From Paraburkholderia translucens (lineage in GTDB: Bacteria > Pseudomonadota > Gammaproteobacteria > Burkholderiales > Burkholderiaceae), in assembly GCF_020881035.1 (NCBI RefSeq), contig NZ_JAJITC010000001.1, forward strand, positions 124,001 to 188,000: 64,000 nt of DNA, in the 5' to 3' direction. Every line of letters begins with the position of its first letter. The stretch's first letter is position 1. A model generated the notes under the pieces. The model did no database searches. It saw nothing but the letters and a program-made list of their open reading frames with translations, and had not been told where the DNA came from. The position numbers and the translations under genes were made by a program. Below are positions 1 to 6,862 of the stretch, piece after piece.

Positions 1-15
1 GACCGGGAGACGACG

Positions 16-642
16 ATGGCAACCCCAACCTGGAAGATCAGCGGTCAATACTACGAAACGTGCAGTTGCGATTTCGTGTGCCCATGCCTGCCCGGACAAC
101 TGGCCGTCAGACCGAGCAAGGGCTCATGCACGTTTGCCATGGCATTTCAGATCGAGCGCGGCCAGCACGAGGCGGTGTCCCTCGATGGCCTCGGATTCAT
201 CCTTCTCGGTGTGTCACCGGAAGCAATGGCAAAGGGGAACTGGTCCGTCGGCGTTATCGTCGATGAGCGTGCCAGCGAGGAGCAGCGCGACGCGATCAAG
301 GCGATTACCAGCGGCACGGAAGGCGGACCGATGGCGGCTCTGTCGCCGCTCGTCAGTTCATTTGTCGGGGTGGAGTCCGCGGCGATTCGCTTCGAGCGCA
401 ATGGGCTGAAGTGGTCCGTGACCTCGCCGCAATTCGTCGACATGGCCGCTGAAGGTGCGATGGGCATCAATCCCAACGCGACCGAGCCGCTTCGTCTGGA
501 CAACACAGGTCATCCGGCCGCCGATTGCTTGACACTGGCTCATGCCTCGCGCAGTCACGTCCGCGCGCTCGGCTTCGAGTGGGATGACGTGAGTGGGCAG
601 AACAACGGTCAATATGCGCCTTTTTCCTGGCAAGGTGCGTAA
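16..642 (+). CDS. DUF1326 domain protein
   Basis: A 208-residue soluble protein of the DUF1326 family, whose biochemical role is unknown. The N-terminus carries a dense cysteine cluster (ETCSCDFVCPCLPG, about residues 14-27), the family hallmark, which looks suited to metal or redox chemistry. No signal peptide is seen. The ATG at 16 follows a GGGAGA ribosome binding site. The 3' end overlaps the start of the DUF2182 membrane protein, so the two are probably translated together; DUF1326 and DUF2182 genes are commonly neighbours, which suggests a joint function, possibly metal handling. The family call is firm; any function is inference. Confidence 0.85.
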   Translation: MATPTWKISGQYYETCSCDFVCPCLPGQLAVRPSKGSCTFAMAFQIERGQHEAVSLDGLGFILLGVSPEAMAKGNWSVGVIVDERASEEQRDAIKAITSGTEGGPMAALSPLVSSFVGVESAAIRFERNGLKWSVTSPQFVDMAAEGAMGINPNATEPLRLDNTGHPAADCLTLAHASRSHVRALGFEWDDVSGQNNGQYAPFSWQGA

Positions 643-1456
643 CCTGGCTACCGCTTCTCGAGCACCCAATCCCGGTTCCGTCGCGAGCCTCTCGAGGCGC
701 GAGCGCATTCTCATTCTGGGTTGCGTTGCCGCGGTCGTGACGCTGTCCTGGGCGTTTCTCTTCTATCTCGATCATCAGATGTCGTCGGCAAGACAGCACG
801 ACCAAATGATGATGGAGATGGGAATGTCGATGGCGGCACCATGGACGGCAGCCGACATCCTCTTCACGTTTGCAATGTGGGTCGTCATGATGGTCGGCAT
901 GATGACTGGATCGGCGATGCCCGTATTGCTTCTTTTCGCAAGGGCGCATACCGGACGGGGCGGAAGCAGGACGCCGTTTGTCGTCCTCGCGTTCGCGCTG
1001 GGCTATCTGGCGGTGTGGGTCGGCTTCAGCGCATGCGCGACGCTTGCGCAGTGGGCCCTCCACCAAGCCGCCCTGCTGTCACCGGAAATGGCTGCATCAA
1101 GCCCGCAGGTGGGCGGTGCGGTTCTTTGCGCCGCCGGCCTGTACCAATTGACACCGGCCAAGCGAGCATGTCTTACACACTGCCGAAGTCCGCTCGGGTT
1201 TCTCATGAGTCACTGGCGCGATGGGACGACGGGCGCATTGCAGATGGGAATGCGTCATGGTGCGTATTGCCTCGGGTGTTGCTGGGCGCTGATGTGTGTC
1301 CTGTTCGTAGTCGGTGTGATGAATCTTGTCTGGGTGGCGGCGCTAGCGCTATTTGTTTTTCTGGAGAAGGTCGGGCCAGCAGGCGTCGTTCTGGCGCGCG
1401 CGGCTGGGGCGGCGATGACTGCAGCCGGAATTCTGCTGTTTACCGGCGTTCTTTGA
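614..1456 (+). CDS. DUF2182 integral membrane protein
   Basis: A multi-pass membrane protein of about 280 residues from the DUF2182 family, annotated elsewhere as predicted metal-binding membrane proteins. About six hydrophobic segments are visible, with methionine-rich stretches (QMMMEMGMSMA and VVMMVGMMTGSAMP) and a HGAYCLGCCWALM motif that could bind a metal. I prefer the ATG at 614 inside the end of the DUF1326 gene; a GTG at 593 in the same frame is the alternative. It forms a two-gene operon with the DUF1326 gene and converges on the outer-membrane barrel gene, 154 bases away. Transport or metal binding is inferred from residue composition only. Confidence 0.82.
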   Translation: MRLFPGKVRNLATASRAPNPGSVASLSRRERILILGCVAAVVTLSWAFLFYLDHQMSSARQHDQMMMEMGMSMAAPWTAADILFTFAMWVVMMVGMMTGSAMPVLLLFARAHTGRGGSRTPFVVLAFALGYLAVWVGFSACATLAQWALHQAALLSPEMAASSPQVGGAVLCAAGLYQLTPAKRACLTHCRSPLGFLMSHWRDGTTGALQMGMRHGAYCLGCCWALMCVLFVVGVMNLVWVAALALFVFLEKVGPAGVVLARAAGAAMTAAGILLFTGVL

Positions 1457-1610
1457 ATTCTTCTTTTGAGTCGACGCACAGGACCGCAATTTTTTTGTCC
1501 GCCCTCCGCGCGTTCGCCCACCGGCGCAATGCTCGACCGCGCCGGCGTCGGTGCGAGCGAAGAGGTCCGCGCGGACTCGAAGTACCTCTGCGCCGCGACT
1601 GCGCAGACGC

Positions 1611-2576
1611 TCAGTTGAGCGGAAACAGCAGTCGCCCCGTCACGCTTGTGTACCGATATCCCGTGCCGCCGACCATGAAGCCGGACGCACGGTTGTTGGT
1701 CGTTTCAACGGCGATCTGCCACTGCACGGTCCGGCTGCGGTGATTCTGCAGGCCACCACGCACGCCCCAGATGTTGTCTGCCGCACCCGGCGTATTCTGA
1801 CGCCCGGCGTCGGCGCTTACGAAAAACACCATCTTGTCGCTGAGCGCGGTCCGCCACGAGAGACCACCCGAATACTCATTCAGCCAGCGCGGAGAGTAGT
1901 AATTGCCTTGATTGGGGTTGCTATCGGAGTACGTCCGGGTCTTGATATACGCGTTCAGTCCGCTGTTCGCCACCAGTTCATAGTTCCATCGCGTGCGCAG
2001 GATCGGGCGCGTGTTGTCATCCGAGAACCGGAGCACACCAGCCACGGCCCCGACATTGAAACGCGGCGTGAACTGTTGTTCGAGCACGAGCATCAGGCTG
2101 TTGTAGGTGAGTCCCTTCTCGATGCCGACTATCGAGTCCACTACATCACGCTCGGCGCTCACGCCTAGCCCCGTGCTGGATGTGATGTGCCGCATGTAGT
2201 CCAATGCGCCCGTCACCGTCGTGTGACCATCGGTGTCCATCACGCCAAGCCGTGCGTCTGTGGTCTGCTGTGCGTTATGCTGGCGATATAACCCGTACCC
2301 ACCGCGCCCTGTGGCTGCAAAGTCGGGCGCGCTGTAATGGGTGAGGCTTGCGCCCAATCCCCAGCCGTTGGCGAATAGATAGCCGAGGTTTCCCCGTTCT
2401 TCGTGGAAGTGGTCGCTGTCGTTGCTGTAGAGGATGTCGCCGATCAGCGCGCCGTACGCGCCCGGTCCATCATGAGATTGGGCGTGCGCAGGCGCGAGCG
2501 CGCTGATCGCAAGCATGACGAAGGCAGCGAGCGCGCGCCGGGGCAAGCGCACGTCCGCGCAGCAAGTTGAATGCAT
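1611..2576 (-). CDS. YaiO/PgaA-like outer-membrane beta-barrel protein
   Basis: A 321-residue secreted protein. The start at 2576 (preceded by AAAGGA) gives a signal peptide with a hydrophobic core LAAFVMLAISALAPAHA and a likely cleavage after AHA. The mature part shows alternating aromatic/polar strands typical of outer-membrane barrels, a NYYSPR motif like that in PgaA-type exopolysaccharide porins, and a C-terminus ending in aromatic and leucine residues (TGRLLFPLN). It lies 34 bases downstream of a processive GT2 glycosyltransferase in one operon. The yaiO-yaiP arrangement in E. coli is comparable. Probable role: passage of the polymer made by the neighbour through the outer membrane. No TPR domain is present, unlike full-length PgaA. 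Confidence 0.7.
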   Translation of the reverse strand: MHSTCCADVRLPRRALAAFVMLAISALAPAHAQSHDGPGAYGALIGDILYSNDSDHFHEERGNLGYLFANGWGLGASLTHYSAPDFAATGRGGYGLYRQHNAQQTTDARLGVMDTDGHTTVTGALDYMRHITSSTGLGVSAERDVVDSIVGIEKGLTYNSLMLVLEQQFTPRFNVGAVAGVLRFSDDNTRPILRTRWNYELVANSGLNAYIKTRTYSDSNPNQGNYYSPRWLNEYSGGLSWRTALSDKMVFFVSADAGRQNTPGAADNIWGVRGGLQNHRSRTVQWQIAVETTNNRASGFMVGGTGYRYTSVTGRLLFPLN

Positions 2577-2610
2577 GAGGGGATTCCTTTCGTGATTGCG
2601 CGTTATCGGG

Positions 2611-4005
2611 TTACTTGGTGCCCCAGCGCTTGCTGCGTGTGATGAACTCCTGCACATACCCGACCACACAGGCGGGCTGCAGAATAAGTCCATAGAACAG
2701 GCTGTAGTAGATGAAGCCCAGCCAATTGCGGCGTACTTTCAGGCCCTGCTCGGTGAACATGCCGGACTGAATCCGGAACATGATTCCGTTGATGACTATC
2801 GCCATGGGAAGGACAAGCAGTGTCATCGGCCCCGCGATCCAGTAAATGCCGAACAGTGCCAACACCATTCCCGGGACGAAGGCGAACGTGTAGACCACAT
2901 CCATGTACGGAAACAGCAGATTCCACCAGATGAATACCGTGGTCATGCGCGGCTTGAATAGCAACTGCCAATGCTCCTTGAAGGCCTCCATGAGGCCGCG
3001 AGACCATCGCTGGCGCTGCCGGATGAACTGCCGCAACGTCGTGGGTGCATTCGTGAACAGACAGGCGTTTTCCGCGAAGCCGACGCGATAGCCAGCTTTC
3101 AGGATGGCCCATGTCAGCACGATGTCTTCGCCGACCGAGTGAGGCCAGCCGCCGACTTGACGCAGCACGTCCGTGTCGTACACGGAGAAAGCGCCCTGCG
3201 CGACGAGTGTGCCCTGATAGAGACTCTGAATCCGCTTCGTGGCAGCGATGCCGTGGAAGTAGTCCCACTCCTGGATCCGCGTGACGAGATTGGCGCGCGA
3301 ATTGCGCACGAGCACGGCGCCCGCGACCGCCCTCGTGTTCGGCGGATCGTTCACGTAGCGGCGCGTGAGGTTTTGCAGCGCATTGCGATACAGGTAGGAG
3401 TCGCCGTCCACCGTGACGGTCAGCGTGTGACGCACACGCTTCAAGCCCTCGTTGAGCGCGCGCGCCTTACCCATGTTCTTCGGAAGATGGACAACTTCGA
3501 GCCACGGATAGTCGAGGCGATCGAGCTCTGCAGCGGTGCCGTCAGAAGAACCATCATTGATCACGATGACCTGTAGCGCGCCGGCGTATGCCTGCCTGGC
3601 GATACTTTCGATCGTTTGCGCGATGTTGGCTTCTTCGTTGTACGCCGCCACCAGCACGCTGATGCCGGGCAACGGTTCGTTCGTTTCGCGCAATACCGGC
3701 CGGCGATCCATCAGCAGGCTCGACATCTGGAACGCGTTCATGAAACCCGGCACGATCGCGATGCCAAACAGGATCAGATAAGCCCAGACCGCGCCGAATA
3801 CGTTACTCATCTCCGTCAGCCAGCGCTGACCCAAATAAAAAGAGAGCGCGCTCCAGATCGCAGCGAAAACGCACGCCAGCGCAAATTTGATTTTTACCGG
3901 CAAGTACCACCGTGAGTGGTTTCGGGTGGACGTAGCGCGGGCTGACGTCTCTAAGGCTCGCTCGCTGGTCAGCGGCAATGCGTCGGGATGTTCGCGGCTA
4001 TTCAC
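2611..4005 (-). CDS. Membrane-bound GT2 glycosyltransferase (PgaC/NodC/YaiP-like)
   Basis: A 464-residue processive beta-glycosyltransferase predicted to polymerise a sugar at the inner membrane and pass it outward. Two N-terminal membrane segments (about residues 38-60 and 68-92) precede a cytoplasmic GT2 domain with the expected motifs: VINDGSSDGT (148-157), the metal-binding DGD (200-202), GED acceptor motif (292-294) and QRQRW (330-334). Three or four more membrane segments follow. The start is a GTG at 4005 because no other start precedes the first membrane segment. It is the first gene of an operon with the outer-membrane barrel gene. The polymer (poly-GlcNAc, cellulose-like or hyaluronan-like) cannot be told from sequence. 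Confidence 0.85.
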   Translation of the reverse strand: MNSREHPDALPLTSERALETSARATSTRNHSRWYLPVKIKFALACVFAAIWSALSFYLGQRWLTEMSNVFGAVWAYLILFGIAIVPGFMNAFQMSSLLMDRRPVLRETNEPLPGISVLVAAYNEEANIAQTIESIARQAYAGALQVIVINDGSSDGTAAELDRLDYPWLEVVHLPKNMGKARALNEGLKRVRHTLTVTVDGDSYLYRNALQNLTRRYVNDPPNTRAVAGAVLVRNSRANLVTRIQEWDYFHGIAATKRIQSLYQGTLVAQGAFSVYDTDVLRQVGGWPHSVGEDIVLTWAILKAGYRVGFAENACLFTNAPTTLRQFIRQRQRWSRGLMEAFKEHWQLLFKPRMTTVFIWWNLLFPYMDVVYTFAFVPGMVLALFGIYWIAGPMTLLVLPMAIVINGIMFRIQSGMFTEQGLKVRRNWLGFIYYSLFYGLILQPACVVGYVQEFITRSKRWGTK

Positions 4006-4397
4006 TTGATTTTAGGTTCTTATTTTCACGGGTCGCACATCAGGACTAGACCCTGGTTCGGTGCGACAAAGAACGCTCCCTGCCGCAGAAGAGCCCGAAT
4101 TGTAAGAAATCGGCAATTAGTCTTGCAATATGTTTCTTGACGCAAACGTTAGCGTTGACGCTTATTTTCCACACATCCCTGCGGGGCAATTCGAGCGCTC
4201 GATATCAGCCAGAAAAGATGAGGTCGACCTGCCTTTGGAACGACCACGCGACTAAAGGTTGCTTCGGGTCCGTTTCGGTAGTGTTCCGAGAGAGTGCAGA
4301 AAGTCTGAAGGCAGGAAGAGTGCTCAAGGATAGGGTGGCCGTGGTGTAAGTTGATGAATGTCCAGTTCGTCAACCTGCCCGCGGGAGGGCTTACGCC
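4006..4397. other. Intergenic region upstream of the GT2 operon
   Basis: A 392-base non-coding stretch between the start of the leftward glycosyltransferase operon and the rightward 90-aa gene, so it must hold promoters for both. It is AT-richer than the surroundings around 4090-4170 and contains two TTGACG hexamers (near 4137 and 4154) that could serve as -35 elements. I see no convincing gene, RNA or repeat. A GGGAGG ribosome binding site at its right end serves the gene at 4398. Confidence 0.5.
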
Positions 4398-4670
4398 ATG
4401 GCCACGACCAAGCGTAGTACGAACCGGCCGCCAGCGGAAGCGCTGGTTGCCGGCGACCGAGACCTGCTGGAGCTCATGATCCAGGTCGGCCAGAACTACC
4501 AGCAGACCAATCGATGCGATCAGGAACTGTTCACGATGCTTGCGCTCGACGCGAAGGGGCTTACGAACCGCCAGTTGACACCGGAGAACGCGGCAGCCCT
4601 TCTCTCTAACGCTGCGCAAGGCGTGAACGCAAAGCTGGCGGCGATGGACGCTTCATGGACACAGCACTAA
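4398..4670 (+). CDS. Hypothetical 90-aa protein
   Basis: A small soluble protein that I do not recognise. It has a basic N-terminus (MATTKRSTNRPP) followed by a mainly helical body rich in alanine, leucine and glutamine, and no signal peptide or membrane segment. A good ribosome binding site (GGGAGG) precedes the ATG, and an intrinsic terminator follows the stop within about 20 bases, so it looks like a genuine single-gene transcript. It lies at the edge of the AT-richer accessory patch that carries the effector-like module. Function unknown. Confidence 0.6.
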   Translation: MATTKRSTNRPPAEALVAGDRDLLELMIQVGQNYQQTNRCDQELFTMLALDAKGLTNRQLTPENAAALLSNAAQGVNAKLAAMDASWTQH

Positions 4671-4690
4671 CCGGCGTCGATCACTTACGG

Positions 4691-4718
4691 AAAAGCGGCT
4701 CAATGCCGCTTTTTTTTC
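4691..4718 (+). terminator. Intrinsic terminator after the 90-aa gene
   Basis: A hairpin with stem AGCGGC/GCCGCT (extended by flanking A and T runs) and a five-base loop, followed directly by an uninterrupted T run. It ends the transcript of the gene at 4398-4670. Confidence 0.85.
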
Positions 4719-4745
4719 GGGCGGTGACAGTAGAAAAATGCACCA

Positions 4746-4804
4746 TAAATTGAGATAGGTAGAGCAATTGTGAAAATCTGTCGCGACAGTTTTATCTCAA
4801 TTTA
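4746..4804. repeat. Nested inverted repeat: 12-bp arms around a 12-bp palindrome
   Basis: The arm TAAATTGAGATA (4746-4757) is perfectly inverted as TATCTCAATTTA (4793-4804). Between the arms is the perfect palindrome CTGTCGCGACAG (4778-4789). The structure sits just upstream of the three-gene effector-like module and has no T run, so it is not a normal terminator. It could be an operator, a recombination or resolution site, or a mobile-element end. Its symmetry is seen directly; any function is inference. Confidence 0.6.
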
Positions 4805-4826
4805 ATGTCGTTGACCGTGTCGCGCC

Positions 4827-4900
4827 TTACATGGTTAATTCGTCGGGTGTGTTCTGAAAGAACAGAAGAGGTCAGATGGAACAACGGAAACAGAATGAAA
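4827..4900 (+). repeat. Direct repeat copy 1 (left boundary of effector-like module)
   Basis: About 74 bases that recur at 6469-6541 with one single-base indel and two substitutions. The repeat includes the untranslated leader, ribosome binding region and first codons (MEQRKQNE) of the adaptor gene at 4876. The two copies bracket the three-gene module, so recombination between them would excise or duplicate it. Confidence 0.85.
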
Positions 4901-5325
4901 CTGTGGACAAGGAAGAGTGCGACCTTTGCCGTATCACTTATTCAATCTACTCCAAGTTCCCGCCAATGCCATCCGCAAAGGCACTGAACGCCGAAACCGG
5001 CGAATGGTTTCCGTTTGACAGGCTTCGGTCGTATTCAAACGGGTACCGAATGGCCGAGGCCCTAGGCTACGCATGGGCGTGTGATTGTCGCGGACGCTCA
5101 GAGAAGAGTTTCGACCAACATTTCCGGTTGACTGACCAAAGCACCGGAACGCCTTTGCAGGATATTCCGTATCGAATCATCAGCGAAAACGGAAGAAGTG
5201 TCGAACACAGAACAGACGCACAGGGCCGAACCGTTAAAGTATCAGGCGGACAAGACGAAGGCGTGACGCTCCACGTTTTTGAAGAACACGCCCCGATCGA
5301 TCCAGAGTGGGACAAATATCTATGA
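4876..5325 (+). CDS. Transthyretin-like domain protein, probable effector adaptor
   Basis: A 149-residue protein. The C-terminal half (about residues 80-137, from FRLTDQSTGTPLQ to VTLHVFEE) resembles the transthyretin-like module found at the ends of VgrG and PAAR proteins of type VI secretion systems, where it helps load effectors. The N-terminal half is not recognised but has paired cysteines C15/C18 and C69/C71 that could bind zinc. No signal peptide is present. Its stop overlaps the next start (ATGA, 5322-5325), implying translational coupling with the SLT-like gene. A stand-alone adaptor that loads the downstream enzyme is my best reading; no secretion machinery lies in this window. Local base composition is AT-richer than that of its neighbours. 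Confidence 0.6.
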   Translation: MEQRKQNETVDKEECDLCRITYSIYSKFPPMPSAKALNAETGEWFPFDRLRSYSNGYRMAEALGYAWACDCRGRSEKSFDQHFRLTDQSTGTPLQDIPYRIISENGRSVEHRTDAQGRTVKVSGGQDEGVTLHVFEEHAPIDPEWDKYL

Positions 5326-5888
5326 CCGTGACGCGCAAGGTAATCAAGAAGCACAACGCGAAACTTACTCCGAAATCGGATGCCACACCGGTGACGGTGC
5401 AGATCGACGGTTCGGCACGTCTACGCGAGATTCGGCAGTTGGTACGAGCGAACAACAAATCGACTCTCGATGACAATTTGATAATTTGCCAAATTTATAT
5501 GGAATCACGCTTTGACTCTAGCGCTTCGCCTGCCGGTAGCACTGCAAAAGGCTTGATGCAGATGACGAAAGGCGCGGTGCAACAGGTCTATAAATATAGA
5601 GCACAAAAGACCTTGGGCCATATGCCGAGCGACGCGCAAACGCACCAGTTGTTCGCGGAGGCTGCAGCGGTACATGCTTCCTCTCAACTTGCTGACGATG
5701 CAACAAACATCGGATTAGGAACAGAGTACATGCAATACTGGATAGACAAGACGCATTCAGTTGATGCCGCGTATAAACTCTATCGCGGCCTGTCTAACGG
5801 CGTCTACTATAAGAAGATCAAAGAGTGCGCGGACAGTCTGAGCGCCGATCCCGAGTCAATGCAGCCCCTTCGGGACATGGTGAAATGA
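5322..5888 (+). CDS. SLT/lysozyme-like transglycosylase, probable cell-wall effector
   Basis: A 188-residue protein with the signature of the soluble lytic transglycosylase fold: a catalytic glutamate in IYMESRFD (E61), then SPAGSTAKGLMQM (69-81), and a later helical part (LGTEYMQYW ... AYKLYRG, about 132-158) in place of the usual AYNAG motif. It would cut peptidoglycan glycan strands. There is no signal peptide, so it cannot reach the periplasm by Sec, which fits delivery by a type VI system. It is coupled by ATGA overlaps to the adaptor gene before it and the secreted protein after it. A phage-type endolysin is the alternative, but no holin or phage genes are nearby. Confidence 0.7.
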   Translation: MTVTRKVIKKHNAKLTPKSDATPVTVQIDGSARLREIRQLVRANNKSTLDDNLIICQIYMESRFDSSASPAGSTAKGLMQMTKGAVQQVYKYRAQKTLGHMPSDAQTHQLFAEAAAVHASSQLADDATNIGLGTEYMQYWIDKTHSVDAAYKLYRGLSNGVYYKKIKECADSLSADPESMQPLRDMVK

Positions 5889-6454
5889 GAATAGCCGTTT
5901 TTATTGCGGTCCTATGTATTAGCTACGTCGCCGATGTGCAGTCCGCGATTGGAATGGAAACGGTTACGCGCTGCGAACTCGGGAGCGATCAAAGTCATAC
6001 GCTCGCATTGCTGCGCGATCATCCTATAGATAGCACGGCTGTTTTCTATCTTAGCAAGGACAGCACCGAGCCAGTGCGTCTATATGCGGGGGACGAGGAT
6101 CAATCGCGAGGCGATGAAATACAGGTGGCATGTATCGGTTCAACGGAGCGCGTATTCGTGATATCTGGCGAATTTACATCCAACTATCTCCAGGGCGTTG
6201 CGATCCGCTACAACACGAAAGCAGGGCGATGGGAGCGTGTCGATTTCGCCGAGCGCGAGCGCCCAGCCTCTGTCTATCTCGATCCGAAAGGGCTAGTCGT
6301 ACTGATACCCAATAGCGGGCGGAACGAGTCTCCCGAGCGATACATTATTTACCGATATGACGCTGATGCCGGACGAGCGAAGCAAGCCTATTCCGACTAT
6401 CTTCCGCATTCCGGGGTGATACAGATCCCTGCCCCAAAAAACCGACCAGAGTGA
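5885..6454 (+). CDS. Secreted hypothetical protein, presumptive immunity protein
   Basis: A 189-residue protein starting at the ATG that overlaps the stop of the SLT-like gene (ATGA, 5885-5888). The N-terminus is a clear Sec signal peptide (IAVFIAVLCISYVADVQSA), placing the mature protein in the periplasm. The mature part has two cysteines (RCELG and VACIGS) that could form a disulphide, and a beta-rich pattern. I recognise no family. Its periplasmic destination and tight coupling to a leaderless cell-wall enzyme are what is expected of an immunity protein guarding against that enzyme. This role is inferred from context only. Confidence 0.6.
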   Translation: MRIAVFIAVLCISYVADVQSAIGMETVTRCELGSDQSHTLALLRDHPIDSTAVFYLSKDSTEPVRLYAGDEDQSRGDEIQVACIGSTERVFVISGEFTSNYLQGVAIRYNTKAGRWERVDFAERERPASVYLDPKGLVVLIPNSGRNESPERYIIYRYDADAGRAKQAYSDYLPHSGVIQIPAPKNRPE

Positions 6455-6468
6455 CGACGACAAATACA

Positions 6469-6541
6469 TTACATGGTTAATTCGTCGGGTGTGTTCTGAA
6501 GAACAGAAGAGGTCAGATGGAGCAACGGAAACAGGATGAAA
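6469..6541 (+). repeat. Direct repeat copy 2 (right boundary of effector-like module)
   Basis: The second copy of the repeat at 4827-4900, beginning about 15 bases after the stop of the presumptive immunity gene. Similarity stops abruptly after the eighth codon of the duplicated gene start. It shares the conserved leader TTCGTCGGGTGTGTTCTGAA and the same ribosome binding region. Confidence 0.85.
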
Positions 6542-6621
6542 GTGCGCACGTCAAGGTGGCGAACGATATCGAAATCCGCCTTGCGAACCAGGACCTGTGG
6601 CTGCGATTCATTGATCTGTAA
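6517..6621 (+). pseudogene. 34-codon remnant sharing the adaptor gene's start
   Basis: An open frame beginning inside repeat copy 2. Its first eight residues (MEQRKQDE) nearly match the adaptor at 4876 (MEQRKQNE), then it diverges completely (SAHVKVANDIEIRLANQDLW and onward) and stops at 6621. An intrinsic terminator follows 30 bases later. It is either the stump of a second adaptor-effector unit lost by deletion, or a distinct tiny gene that captured the same leader. No function can be assigned. Confidence 0.5.
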
Positions 6622-6651
6622 TCACACAGAGTCAGCCGTTGGATACAGAGC

Positions 6652-6678
6652 AGGCCCGCAGCCGAAGCGGGCCTTTCT
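6652..6678 (+). terminator. Intrinsic terminator closing the accessory module
   Basis: A stem AGGCCCGC (6652-6659) / GCGGGCCT (6667-6674) with a seven-base loop and a short T-rich tail. It ends rightward transcription from the effector-like module and its remnant. Confidence 0.75.
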
Positions 6679-6862
6679 ACTCAGCGATCGGTCCGTTGGG
6701 GCGAGTCGTCACAACGCCACCTGCTTCGTTCTGCTGCGACTTCTGCTCGTTCAGTCGCGATCGTTGTCGTGAAGTCTCCGTATAGGAATGTCATTTCATG
6801 GACGCCCCAGGCGAGTGCAAGCGCCGGGGCATACTTCCACCGCAATTTCCCGCCCCACGACC

